NCBI GenBank assembly: GCA_964036045.1
Contig: OZ038379.1
Coordinates: 108,268,025-108,332,024, forward strand
Source: Eutreptiella sp. 'Long Island Sound 2002'
Lineage: Eukaryota; Euglenozoa; Euglenophyceae; Eutreptiales; Eutreptiaceae
Direction: 5' to 3'
DNA: 64,000 nt
The notes below the pieces were generated by a model. The model was given only the letters and a program-made list of their open reading frames with translations. It was not told the DNA's origin and searched no databases. Below, one piece after another: positions 31,631-42,246 of this stretch (positions are counted from its first letter, which is position 1; each line of letters begins with the position of its first letter). The position numbers and the translations under genes are program-made.

Positions 31631-32570
31631 ATCTGGTCACGTTTCCAGTGTGGATGCGTGTGTGCGCGTGTGTGTGCGCGCACATGCAGCGCGGCCCACT
31701 GGTCAGGTGGCACCAGCTGTGCCAAGTTCTGGGCCGACTGCGTTGGGGTGGGATTCTGATCTGACTGATCCAGGAGCAGGGGGCGAAAAGGAACAAGGCA
31801 GGCCAGGCGGTTAGGCAGGCTGGAGGGGTCAGGAAGAGAAGCTCTGAGGTAACAGTGACGATGAATACTGGCATTGCGGTGTGTGTCAGGCACTGCTGCT
31901 GAGGACGGCGGGCTTACCACGATGACGTGCAACCACCTGCCTGAATTCCACAGTTCCTCACTTAGTGTGCATCCCGGGTCCCGCTGAGCTTGCTTTGCCG
32001 GCCACTTCTCCCGTACCAGAAGGGCCACCCCTCCTGGGGCAGCTCCCCAAATGCCACCTGTCTTGGATAGTAGGGGGGCTCCCCAAAACAGTTGCCACCC
32101 CTTCTGTCTTGCCATGAAGGCCATTGCATTCTGGGCCCCTTGCGTGAGCCGTGTTTCCGTGAGTGCTACAATGTCCTCTTGCAAATCCAGCACTTCATGG
32201 TGGTGTGCTCGCAGGGCCGTCACGTTAATGAGTGCCAGGAGGTGGGTCCTGGGTTGGGGTGCACATCACCACAGCGTAGGATCTGGTCACGTTTCCAGTG
32301 TGGATGCGTGTGTGCGCGTGTGTGTGCGCGCACATGCAGCGCGGCCCACTGGTCAGGTGGCACCAGCTGTGCCAAGTTCTGGGCCGACTGCGTTGGGGTG
32401 GGATTCTGATCTGACTGATCCAGGAGCAGGGGGCGAAAAGGAACAAGGCAGGCCAGGCGGTTAGGCAGGCTGGAGGGGTCAGGAAGAGAAGCTCTGAGGT
32501 AACAGTGACGATGAATACTGCCATAGCGGTGTGTGTCAGGCACTGCTGCTGAGGACGGCAGGCTTACCCG
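31269..32570 (-). repeat. 651-bp tandem duplication inside the LINE
   Basis: 31,269-31,919 and 31,920-32,570 are nearly identical direct copies covering the ORF1-ORF2 junction, the 2A-like motif and the start of the endonuclease. The offset is 651 bp (217 codons), so a single frame reads through from one copy to the next. A one-base deletion just downstream of the 2A motif in the upstream copy (near 32,238) shifts its frame, giving WHSLT and a stop. The near identity means the duplication is recent. Confidence 0.9.
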
Positions 32571-32955
32571 ACTCGTCCATAATAGTCTGGCGGCTCTCGC
32601 CATCAACAGACCATCTCTCAGCACTGTGACGCGGCGGGCGCTCCCGTCTCGCGCACGGCTTAGCTGGGTGGGTAGCGGAGCTCTCTGTCTTAGCTGTGCT
32701 GGCCTGCTCGTCACTGGCAGGGTTAAGAGTGTGCATGGGCGGCAGGGATGGTGCGCCTTGACTTGACCGGAAGGCCTCCTCGATCTCGTTTGGGGTAGCA
32801 AAACCAGGGTGCATACCCCCGACTCCACGCAAACGCACCTGCACATGACTCCCGCTTTGGGGCACCTTCATGTCGTCCGCGAGGGCACGCCCCTCGCACA
32901 ACATCCAAAAATCGTCCTCGTCACAGCCCCACAGCCTGACAACTGCACAGCGCAG
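32536..32955 (-). pseudogene. LINE ORF1 C-terminal part with ubiquitin-like tail
   Basis: The minus-strand frame reads VRLWGCDEDDFWMLCEGRAL, then ADDMKVPQSGSHVQVRLRG and VGGMHPGF, and ends with a Ser/Arg-rich tail. The segment EGRALADD ... GSHVQVRLRGVGG matches the last third of ubiquitin-like folds in order and spacing (a G-K-x-L-x-D-G turn, then a strand ending R-L-R-G-G), with two extra residues in the end motif. Upstream coding sequence would connect through a candidate intron at 32,956-33,548, which joins the frames in phase. The role of such a tail is unknown; a processing signal or protein-interaction domain are possibilities. Confidence 0.5.
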
Positions 32956-33548
32956 CTGGCGTGCTCCTTAGCAGGGAACCTGCACCCAACCCCGCGGGCC
33001 TTGTAACCAAACGTGGGGGGGGGCCGGGGCGCGTGGCCCATTCACCTGTGGCAGAACCATCACCCCGTCTCCCTGAGCTAACCCCCCTCGTTCGGCCAAA
33101 GATTGACCGTTGTATTTGTGTTGGACACCAGGGGGGGTCGCCCAAGGTTCAAGGGATCCGGCGTCCAGATGCCGCGCCCCGGCAATCTTCGTCCCCCACT
33201 TGCCTCGGGGCAGGGCTTCACTCAGCACAATCGATTGCCCGGCTTCTGACCCGCTGGCTGGTTTCCCCCCTGCACGCGCTCCTCCGGGCTCGCCCTGTCG
33301 AGGCACCAGCCCAAGGGGCAATTGGAAAGCATTCCCCATCGACATACAAAATATAAAGGACAACTGACGGATTTTCAGGTCACGGCATCTGCCGTCTCGG
33401 TAGCCTCGCTGCAGCTTCCATTCCGGGTCGAGCCACTGGAAGTGAGAAGGCAAGTTCGTGTGAGAAGGGGGACACTGTATCTGCATGTATCAGCGCTTGC
33501 TGAGAGGACCTCACGGTCAGGCACCGGCAAAGGAAGGTCAGCACATAC
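32956..33548 (-). other. Candidate intron in LINE ORF1
   Basis: On the minus strand the donor reads CAG/GTATGT (exon ends at 33,549) and an acceptor reads CACGCCAG/CTG (next exon starts at 32,955). The removed 593 bp contain stops and C/G runs and have no protein-like frame. Joining the exons keeps phase 0. The pyrimidine tract is poor, so this is a proposal from frame continuity only. Confidence 0.4.
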
Positions 33549-36250
33549 CTGGTCCACAAACTCTTGGCGTGGCGCGTATGCCAGCGGCTGGGCATCTTCG
33601 TCCTCCGGTGGCTGTGACGGCGGCCTCACTGCTGTTGTTTGGGCTTGAATGCGGCTGATCAGCCATTCCGCGCCCGAGGCCCATGCGTACTGGGACACTC
33701 CATATTTGGCGTTGGAGCTGATGCCGAAAGTAAGTCCCTGGGGTTTCCTTCCCCGCAGCTGCAGCCTCCAGGTTCGTGGTGCCGCATGGGTCCCTTGCTT
33801 GACCGTGTCGGGCTCTAGCGCGTCGTCAAAGCCCAGCTGGCGTCCGACATCCGTGGCCCAGTCTCTGACCGCGTCATCGCGATGTTGCAGCGCAAGATGG
33901 GGCTCCAGCGCCAAGGCTATGTATGAGCCTATTTTGTACAGGACGTCGGTGATCACCGTGGGCCGTTCCGGTTGCATCTGCACCGCTGCCGAGATGTTCC
34001 TCAGCTGCTGCAGGAAGTACGGGTTGGCGAGTCGAGATCTGCTGGGGCCTTGCTCTGCTTCTTCCTCGTCTGCTGCCATCTCCACTACCTCATCATAGCT
34101 GGGTAGAGGTGGGCGGGCCATCACCTGCTCGTAGCTGGGTGTCTGTGGCCTGTGTCTCGGCGGGTCGGCCTGGAACGGGATCAGAGGGGCCCTGTCAGAG
34201 TACTGCGCGGCCGACTGCTGCTCCTCCCAGGCTGCTTTGACTTCAGTTGCCTGTTGGGCGTCGAGCTCTCGCAGCGCGCTTTCCATCCGTCTGGTCTCGC
34301 CTTGAATCCTGCATCGTTCTCGGTGTGCACTGCGGCGTTTCGACCGATCTGGGTGCCGCTGTTGGGGCTGGTGGACGTGGACATGGATGTGGGTGTGCTG
34401 TTGCAGCTGCTGCCGCCTTCGGTGTTGGCGTTCACCTTCCTCGCTGCTGGAGTCTGACCTTCGCCTTTTGTGTGACCGTCCCATGGAATAGAACATATTA
34501 CCTGTCATCAGGAATAGGCAGTCCAGGCGGCAGCCGCATGTCCTGGGTGGTGAGAGCTCTGGTAGGGGGAGCATCATTTCGGGGCTGCGTGCCCGAGCGG
34601 TCCTCATTGCGTCCTCTCTTGTCAGCTCAGTGGGGGGGCACTTGCGTGCACTCAAGGCTGGTGTATGGCAACATTGTCTATGGTCAGAGCATCGTGGCAG
34701 AAGGCACAGCATGCACAAGAGGAATCCTGAAGACTTCCAGCGCGGCGGACGTGTCCGGCTCGCGTAGCACGGCGGCTGTTTGTACCGGCTCGTGCATGTC
34801 ATTGGACGCAGCAATGCCACTGTCCAAACAGTCAGCATTATTGTCCTAACTCCATGTCGCGGTTGTCCTCCATGACGTCTTGCAAAGAGGTAGTCTCTGG
34901 GTCGTTGTCCGCCCGTGTGGCTAGACATAGCCTCTCTTGGCGTCCAACTCTTTCCGCTGCTGGTCGGAGTTTGTGCGACACGCACCGCCTCCAAATTCTT
35001 GGGTTTGCTCGCGTGTCGGTGGACTCCAGCTTGTGCGCCTGCCATTTCCGTTGGCACCCCTGTTACGGTAATGTCGAACACCGGCTTGGTTATGGACGTG
35101 TTAACGAGGTGTTGGCAGGAACGAACTTGGACCCTACCTGAGGGAAAGACACGTGCGGCCTCCTCTTGAGCCCACGTGGTACCGTAGCCGAAACCGGCCG
35201 GGTATCCGTACACCCGTAGGCGTGTTCGTGTGGTGGGGGCCTCTGCTCCAAGCAGGTTTGCAATACCTGTCCTTTGCTGCTCGCTTGGTTCTTCTGTTCC
35301 CCATATTCGGATACCCCATCTGCCGACAGTGTCTCCTGTCAGCACACCGGCAAACCAGTATTGGGAGTGAAGGATCTCCCATATGTTGCTGGAGCTCTTC
35401 ATGTTGGGGGCTTTCAGCCAGAGAATGCGTGCTTCCAGTCCAGGTCCAGGAGATCCTTTTGGCATCCATGGCCTTGCCTCGATGCCTTGCAGCTTGCTTG
35501 ACCCGAAGAGCACCCTTTTGGCAGCCTCCAGTGGGAGCTCCATCGTGACTGAGTAATGTTCTGCTCGGCGAAAAATTGCCATTGGCGGTGCCTGTGTCAT
35601 TTCTTGCATGCACGTTTTCAGGTACTCCATCGTTTGCTGCTTCACCAAGCGTTGTGCAGAGCCTTTGGTTCTGTTCGGAGGCAGTTCGGAATATGAGCAC
35701 ATAAGAGGGTCTATCTGCAAGGATATCTTGTGGAGGCCACTTTCCCTCTCAGAGGGCGTCACTGGGGCATGCTCCGCCGTGTCTGATTCCTGATGGTCTG
35801 ATTCGTCGTCTTGTTCCATTGTGGTCCTTTCTCACTCCATCCATAGTTGCCGATCTGCTATGGGCCTGGGCGAACCCTCGGAGTGGACCCACTCGGCCCG
35901 CTTGATTCGGGTTGCCAGGGTTAGCAGGCAGCCCGGAACATCCAGATCGGCGCGCGTGAGTCTCATGCGGCGTAGTGCGTCCGCGACAGTTGCCTTTTTG
36001 ACACCGGCTGTGTTTGGCACGTTGACGATGGCAGCCATGTGTTCTACCTGAGGATGGGACGTGAAGGCCATGTCTGCGAGTTCGGCACATGAGTCTGCTG
36101 TGCCCCCTAGCATGAGCACCCTTTGGAAGGTGCCTGGTCTCTCTGAGACTTTCCATTCGGCGGTTTGTTGGGATTCAGCACCGGATGGCCAAGTTGTTAG
36201 TTCTCGGCTTCTTTCCAGAGTTGCAATGGTAGTAGGGCAGAGGCTTGAGA
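33549..36250 (-). pseudogene. LINE ORF1, central part
   Basis: The frame is open from about 36,250 to 33,375 except for one TGA at 35,832-35,834. The first part (RVLMLGGTADSCAELADMAF through VADALRRMRLTRADLDVPGC and ATRIKRAEWVHSEGSPRPIA) is clearly protein-like. So is the next (LMCSYSELPPNRTKGSAQRL through FRRAEHYSVTMELPLEAAKR and RVYGYPAGFGYGTTWAQEEA). A Cys-rich stretch (LLCMLCLLPRC ... QCCH ... RKC) lies near 34,680. Then come a basic Ser/Arg segment (GRSHKRRRSDSSSEEGERQ) with His-rich HIHVHVHQPQQ, a P-S-Y-x-x-V repeat (PSYEQVMARPPLPSYDEVV), and a C-terminal domain containing LTFGISSNAKYGVSQYAWAS. Parts near 34,500-35,050 may be read in other frames. It resembles a nucleic-acid-binding ORF1 in position only; no named domain is assigned. 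Confidence 0.5.
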
Positions 36251-36859
36251 GGTTCGTGCTTCCTCCGCAGCTACTCCATGCGTTGGTTGCACTGGCATAC
36301 CCACATCTTTTGGCTTGCCAAGTACTTTGACAGCAGATCGTGTTTTGACTACCGTATAAGCACTGGACTGGCTGCTTTCCTGTGACTTTTGCACTGAGGA
36401 TGATTTCCCCTTGGCCGCTGCGTCCGTATACGTGCGTGGCCGTTGAGCCAGCTGTGTTGGCTCCGCTGCATCTTCGTTGTCTGAAGTCTTCTTGGGATGT
36501 CGAATGGAGGGCCGTAGCTCCTTGATCGTGGCGGTGAGCGCTTTGATCATGTCTTTGAGCACTCAAATTTCCTTGTCTTTGGGATCTTCTCGCACCGCTT
36601 TGCTCCCTGCACCAGTGGGTGACTGGCGGGCTGGAGACTGTGATCTGGCCTTGGATCCTGCTACCCCCTGGGATTGGGTGGGGCTTTGTGATCGGCTTGC
36701 ACCTTTGCTGGTGCTTCTTGCAGATGTTGGTGTGTTTCGCTCTCCAGCCGCTGCACTTGGCTGTTGTTGTGAGGTCGCTCCCATGGCCGCCTGGACCTCC
36801 TGGCGGATAATGTCGCGCAGCCCTCGTAGCGCTTTGTCGTCCAGCGTGATTGGCGACAT
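36197..36859 (-). pseudogene. LINE ORF1, N-terminal part
   Basis: This starts at ATG with SPITLDDKALRGLRDIIRQE, then a Ser/Lys/Pro-rich linker and, after an in-frame TGA at 36,563-36,565, a helical stretch VLKDMIKALTATIKELRPSI. It ends at a stop at 36,197. The central ORF1 frame overlaps its end in another register, so a frameshift lies near 36,230. The hydrophobic pattern around the TGA suggests a short coiled coil, common near the N terminus of LINE ORF1 proteins. The region upstream may be the element's 5' UTR. Confidence 0.5.
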
Positions 36860-37570
36860 ATTGTATGGCCCCGCTCAAGGACAGTATCAGCGAGGCCAGA
36901 AGCCTGTGTGAGCGCGAACCGAGGGCACTGGGCCCTGTGTAGGTCAAGAGTTGTTGCTTTCGGTAAGATTCTGGGTCTCAGAGTCTCAGTGGCAGTGTCA
37001 CCACATGCAGGGGCAACAAAAACACCTTGGCCTAGCTTATACAAGAGGGGCGGGGTACTGTACACCATACTGTCATCCCTTGTGCATGCATTGCACCCAT
37101 TTGATGCACGCTTTCGACCAGTGCAGGCGCGATGTGTGTTGCACCCTCAAACAACGTTACTTACTCAGAAACTGGGGAACCAGACCGAGGACCTACGTAC
37201 GGCGGTGCCACAAGATCTACAAAATTGCTTCCAATGCCACCCTCCCATTAGGGGAATGCCATGCACGCAGTGTGCACGCAGTGCGAAGTTTTGAATGTCG
37301 GCCAATACTCAGACCCTACTTTTGGACCCTTTTGAAAGGTTTTTGTTCCATACTGGCATTGTTTTAGCTTCCTATGCATTTGGGATGTGGCACATTTGAA
37401 TTGTCACCTTTTGTTGCCCAATGTCAACCATTTTTACCCATTTTCCATCCCCCATATTGAACTCTCCCCAACATGGGGACCCTGAGAAGGCAGGGGTGAT
37501 GTAGCCATACATAGCCCGCGGACCTTGATGAGTTTGTGGTACAGCCTTCATCCCCACCCCATCAACAAGT
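36860..37570. other. Unassigned flank of the LINE
   Basis: Near 37,026-37,040 the phrase CTAGCTTATACAAGAGG resembles the right terminus of the foldback element family; no left terminus was found, so it may be a solo end. No coding sequence is recognised. Confidence 0.35.
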
Positions 37571-37867
37571 GTGTCGCGTCCACGCTCAGAATCACCACCG
37601 CCCTCCCCTTCACCCTATTCGCGGTCCCCATCACCCAAGAGACCACGGACAACGCATTCCCCGCGCTCCGAGTCAAGGGACACCTCATCGCCGCCTCGAA
37701 GAGCGAAGACACGCGCACCAAAACACTGGAAGCAAGCGGACTTTACAAGGCTGAGTGGTTTGTTCACAGGGACAGTGGAGTACCAAGTTGAAGGCAGTTT
37801 CGTCGTTCCCATGTGGGCTTTGCTGCTTTGCTGTGCAACCAGTCAAGTGACAGGTATTCTTGGGTGA
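37571..37867 (+). pseudogene. Arg/Ser-rich frame, unknown
   Basis: A 98-codon frame with SRPRSESPPPSPSPYSRSPS, then PKRPRTTHSPRSESRDTSSP and a less biased end QADFTRLSGLFTGTVEYQVE. Such RS-type composition is found in nuclear RNA-binding and retroelement proteins. There is no ATG at the start and no copy in D1. It might be an exon of an element ORF. Low confidence that it is translated. Confidence 0.25.
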
Positions 37868-38174
37868 GTATCCTGGCCTCTGGGAGCACAGTATGCACCC
37901 AGTGCCCACGCAGAGCACACACAGTGCGCACATAGTGCGCACGCAGTGGCCTGTACACACAGGCAGCACAAATTATACAATACACACACACACACACACA
38001 CAAGTGTGTGTCTGTGCAAGTGCATAAGTGCATATCGCACTGGTCGAGGGGCAATACAGGGATGCACTCCTGGCCTGCACCAAAGGCCTGCTATAAGGGG
38101 GAGCGATCCGACCTGAGGACGCCCGTGTGGCCATACAGGTCCAACCGGGAAGACCTGATAAAAACGGTAGTACC
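37868..38174. repeat. Short-repeat region with (CA)n and start of D2
   Basis: Several AGTGCGCAC-like units lie at 37,893-37,945 and a pure (CA)n tract at 37,982-38,002. The D2 composite repeat begins near 38,128 with GTGGCCATACAGGTCC. Confidence 0.55.
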
Positions 38175-38203
38175 AACACCACACACACACAAACACACAC
38201 ACA
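38175..38203. repeat. (CA)n tract at the 5' junction of LINE fragment, D2
   Basis: Preceded by the same target sequence as the tract at 527-545 (ending GGTAGTACCA). LINE sequence follows, but it starts about 430 bp further upstream in the ORF than in D1. Confidence 0.7.
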
Positions 38204-38342
38204 TATTCTTTGGCTGGCTCGGTTGTGCCGCACCAGAGGTGCGAGTTAAATCACTGCTCAGGCTATTTGGGAAACGACCCAAAGTCACAAGGGATCTGGC
38301 CCGTACGGCCGAGCCATACACACAACACACGAATGCGGGTGG

Positions 38343-39116
38343 GTGGCCACACACGGATGGTGGGCATGGACATTTCCCGGAAAAGGGGACCCCCTCCTCC
38401 TTTACGGGGACAAAACCACAGTGAAGCACGAGGTGCTTGAACAACTTCGGTCACAAATGTTGGACGCCCTACTCCAACGCCGACCCCGACTCTTTGCGGG
38501 GGTCCATTATGCCACATGCAAATGTCTGGTACAGCACAGCATAGCAGGTTTTGCCACCGAACTCCAAAGGGCCATCCTTCGAGGCATACTCTCGGGGGCG
38601 ACATGCACAACACCCAGGGCATACCAGAGAGGCATGCGCACCACTTCCACATGCCCTTTTTGTGGCGGTGCCCCGGAGGACAAGGAAGACATTTTCTGGC
38701 ACTGCGCTGCCTGGACCACAGCACGCCCGAACTATCTGCCCGGTGTCCTGGACGCTGCTACACACATACCATGTGTACCCCCCCCCCCAGACCAATGGCC
38801 ACCATGCCTGCGGTGCTGTGGGTTGGCACCTGAGATGCCTCAAGAGTGCATTAAGTCAGGAACAGCCCTCAACTTCTCGAGTGCTTTACATACTATGTTT
38901 GTAGTCATTTTGCAAGCAAGAAAACTGAGAGACACACAGTCCCCAGCCATCTTCACAGGATCGACTTTGTCGCAGCAACTTCGACAGTACCCATACCATC
39001 AATTGGTGGGACCTCTGCCACAGCCGGAAGAGAAAGGCACGCTACTGTTGCGCAGCCCGAAAAAGCCTGAATGGCAGTGGGAGATGCCCTTTTGGCTGCC
39101 CTCCTGCGGTGGCTGA
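38343..39116 (+). pseudogene. LINE ORF2 fragment: post-RT and zinc-binding region, D2
   Basis: A 257-codon frame includes HEVLEQLRSQMLDALLQRRP, equivalent to the block before the zinc motif in the minus-strand LINE. The motif CPFC ... EDKEDIFWHCAAW, QWPPCLRCCGLAPE and QQLRQYPYHQLVGPLP follow. It is more complete than the D1 copy at its 5' side. The frame ends near 39,116 while the conserved extension continues in another register from about 39,071, so one frameshift separates them. The reverse transcriptase and endonuclease are absent, as in a 5'-truncated LINE insertion. Confidence 0.8.
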
Positions 39117-39448
39117 GAGCACTGACCTGGACGCAAGAACCAGGCACAGTGACGCTTTTAGAATTAGCACTGGATTCTGAAGAGTTTGCCCAACGCACCC
39201 TACCGCACGCGCCACAGGCGAAGTTCAAGGGCACGACCCTTTCCCTGCAAGAGAGAGACAGGGTGCTACGACTGGCAGTTATCAGTGCACAACGACTCGT
39301 CACCAAAGGTCAATTGCACCCTGCACGCATTGTTACACGATGTAACTCACTGGTTCCCCTGGGAGGACCTGCACTGTGCGGCCTGAACCGTCGCCCGTAT
39401 TTTGCCTGCAGGAGACACACATATCCAGAAGCTTGCAGAATACTGTGA
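39071..39448 (+). pseudogene. LINE ORF2 C-terminal extension, D2 copy
   Basis: It contains ALLRWLRALTWTQEPGTVTL, ELALDSEEFAQRTLPHAPQA, SLQERDRVLRLAV, TRCNSLVPLGGPALCG and RRPYFAC, matching the other two copies block by block. Sequence similar to the D1 extension continues in other frames to about 39,550, beyond the stop at 39,448. The function is unknown. The high conservation with D1 (most differences are single substitutions) suggests a related source element. Confidence 0.7.
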
Positions 39449-39542
39449 GCACGCGTTGACCTTTAGGGTCGGCATACACAGAACGCATGCGCTACGCTCT
39501 TACGCATACAGACCACGAAATTCAACTCAGGAAGTAGAAGAA

Positions 39543-39878
39543 CACAGGCTGCATCATGCGCCGCAGGGTAACCTGTAGACAGAGTTGAGGGTTGGCACCA
39601 TCATCAAAACAAGTGATATCTGCCAAGGGGGGGGGGTCCGGCTCTTCCTTCGGGGCAGACTTCTTTCCAATAATTGGGGATGGAAGACTCCCACAGCGCC
39701 CCAGCACAGGCTGCATCGTGCGCTGCAGGGTAACCTGTAGACAGGGTTGGCACCATCGTCAGAACAAGTGATATCTGCCAAAGGGGGGGGTCCAGCTCTT
39801 CCTTCGGGGCAGACTTCTTTCCAATAATTGGGGATGGAAGACTCCCACAGCGCCCCTACACAGGCACGCGCAGACACA
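39543..39878 (+). repeat. About 163-bp tandem duplication
   Basis: Two consecutive units, beginning ACAGGCTGCATCATGCGCC near 39,543 and ACAGGCTGCATCGTGCGC near 39,708, each end at GACTCCCACAGCGCCCC. The D1 copy has a single unit. Confidence 0.85.
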
Positions 39879-39954
39879 CAACCGCCACAGAGCGGCACAG
39901 CCTACGCCACTGCCTGGTCAGTCGAAGTGCTCTGCAGATTCTGCCTCAGCATGT

Positions 39955-40428
39955 ATGACATGCAAGCAGCTGCAGAGGACAGCTGAAGAGTGCTGTAAGC
40001 TGGGCCACCATACAAATGATCACGTAGCTCGCAGGCCCCAACTGCAACTGTGCCCGTTACACAGTTTACCTCCCTGTCCGAGATGCACCCTCAAACAGAG
40101 AGGAGTGCGCCATTGCTGCCAAAGGGGGCACCACAAAGTGTGCACCCCAGTGCCAACACACCGAAAACGTGCTCTTCCTACGCAATTGCTTCTGCCCAAC
40201 AAAACACCATGCCTGCAAAGGCCTACACGGCATTCACCAGGTCTGCTGAGGTCCCAACACAAACCAATCACCCCTCCAGCCCCCAAACGCAGGAGGCCAA
40301 AAACACCACTGTCCTGGGCTCAACCAGTGCCTGTCCCACAGGGGCCGGAGGGGACTGCAGCCGATGACACCGTACCCCGCCCGCTTTTTCTGCCGAGGCA
40401 CGGGAGAGCCAACACTCTGGTTACTTAA
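39955..40428 (+). pseudogene. Cys/His-rich tail of the LINE, D2 copy
   Basis: A 157-codon frame starting MTCKQLQRTAEECCKLGHH, then LCPLHSLPPCPRC and RGVRHCCQRGHH, followed by a Pro- and Lys-rich tail with PAPKRRRPK. The Cys and His positions are identical to those in 1,690-1,905. It starts with ATG here, so it could be expressed as a separate small protein, or it may be the end of ORF2 after frameshifts. The residue pattern suggests zinc binding. It lies about 130 bp before the (CA)n tract that ends the LINE fragment. Confidence 0.6.
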
Positions 40429-40558
40429 CCAACAAACCACTGAGGTTCTGATTCTGCAGAAGGGAGGGGACCAACATCACACAGAGGCCTCCGCAGACCT
40501 GAGCCAAATGGGCGTCCAGCCCAACGCTGCAAAAGGATCCACCTCTAAACGTACAGAT

Positions 40559-40586
40559 CACACACGCACACACACACACACACACA
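40559..40586. repeat. (CA)n tract at LINE 3' end, D2
   Basis: It follows the LINE 3' phrase GTACAGATC and is followed by AGTCCTTTGGGACACCCCCA, the same right flank as in D1. Confidence 0.75.
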
Positions 40587-41895
40587 GTCCTTTGGGACAC
40601 CCCCAGTTGGATCTGTACGTATCACCCTTTCGTCCATTTCTAGTTTTCTTCCAAGCCCGGAGATCTCATGCTATCACCCCAGCCCCCCAGGGGCAACCTC
40701 ATTTCAGGCAAGGTTTTCCAGATCCACACCGGGACGCTAAGCGCCAGCGACCGTCCCAGCTGCTGTCGGCGGCCTCACCCATGTGTATGCAAGTGTGAAC
40801 AGCAGCAGCCAGAGAGCCAGCCAGCCTGGTGGCCGGTGGCGCCACTTTCGGGCTCAACAGGCAAGAGCATTTTCACAGGGTGTTTACGAGTCCTATATCC
40901 ATATTGCAAGGGGAGCGCGCAGTGATACAGGTTCTAAGCCACGCCAGGGGACGTTCCTTTGCTCATCTCCTGCACAACAAGAGAATTGCAGGGCAAACGT
41001 CCCGGAGAGGGTATCAGATGGCACCTCCTCACAATGCTACTCTAGGGTGCAAGAAGCATGCCCCTTATTGGAGCACATCCGGGAGCAGTGCGTAACACGA
41101 CACGCAGTGGGCCAGTGGTCAGAGAGCCCGTCGAACAGGCAGGCAAGGGCACAACTCGAAATCTTTTTACAAATCGTCAGTGAAGCGGCGGGAACACCCA
41201 AGGGGGGCCCTCCAGCGTCGTCAGTGACACAGCGCGGCACACAGGAGGAGTAGAAGGAGCAGGGCCCCCACATGGTTTTGCCAGAACCAGAGTCGCTGCT
41301 CTGGTTCAGTGGAGCATCAACATGCAGCCAGCGCGGGACCATGGTTTCGTCTGAATACTCGCCCCCTTTTGTGCGCTGGGAGGGCTCACACGAGCCCTTG
41401 GGGTCATCACCGCAGACCCCATCATTCAGGTGGAACGTATGGTACAGAGATCCAGGACAGATACACCCAGAGCACGCCGTCTGGTTCGCTCACCTCAGCC
41501 CCAGCCTCAACGCCCGGACCCCCAGCACAAGAGCTCCAGGGAGCCTCCTGGGCACAAGCCTCCGCGGTCGCCGACAGCACCGTCGACTCGCCCAGTGGGG
41601 CCTCCACCAGGGCTGCAGGATGCAGTAGGAGCACTATGCCAACCCCTCTTGTTTCCTGCCTGACAGTGTCTCTCGACCCAGTTCCCAGCAGCCTGTCGGT
41701 GGGGCACCAGAACTTCTGAACTCATGGTTCCGTCGCTTAGAAGAAGCAGGATATAGGTGTTGAACCTCGCAGTTTGAGCATGATTTGCATTGATTGGGCA
41801 GCACACACACAATACCACTATATGAGACATCCCTGTCTCTCACTGGAACTGAACACGGATCACAACAAACAACTGCCCGGTCATTTTGTGGATCC
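40587..41895 (+). repeat. Conserved module of the composite repeat, D2 copy
   Basis: Matches 3,862-5,189. The longer plus frame (40,783-41,253) keeps ACPLLEHIREQCVTRHAV and LEIFLQIVSEAAGTPKGGPP, then stops at a TAG where D1 has a sense codon. No function is recognised. Confidence 0.55.
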
Positions 41896-41900
41896 CCCCC

Positions 41901-42246
41901 CCCCTCTCCCGTGTAAAAGCTACGCCCTTGTCCAAGCTACAGCAGGCGTAGGGACTGTATTAATTTGGTACCTAATTTGATTGGGTACAAATGCAGTGCG
42001 GCCACATGAGGAGACAAATTTGCCAGTCACCTAAGATCATGGACACATTTGTTGTGAGTGTTTGCCCACTTGAACCCGCATAGCTCTGATTGTTGGGATA
42101 TTTGTGCATTATATCCCCCTTGAACCAGCTCACCATGCAATGTTCTCTTTTTGGGCCTGGGTGTCTACGGCCTTGTCCAAGCTACAGCGGGTGTAGGGAC
42201 TGTATTAATTTGGTACTTTTGCGTAGCTTTTACAGGGGAGGGGGGC
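41901..42246. mobile_element. Foldback/MITE-like element, array unit 1
   Basis: Core termini GTAAAAGCTACGC (41,913-41,925) and GCGTAGCTTTTAC (42,221-42,233) with outer C and G runs. Internal direct blocks are as in copy 1. Confidence 0.75.

Noticed and set aside
33549-34450. Virus-like structural protein, suggested by P-S-Y-x-x-V repeats in LINE ORF1
   Set aside because: The short Pro-Tyr motifs alone are not specific, and the position next to a LINE ORF2 on the same strand makes a LINE ORF1 the simpler reading.
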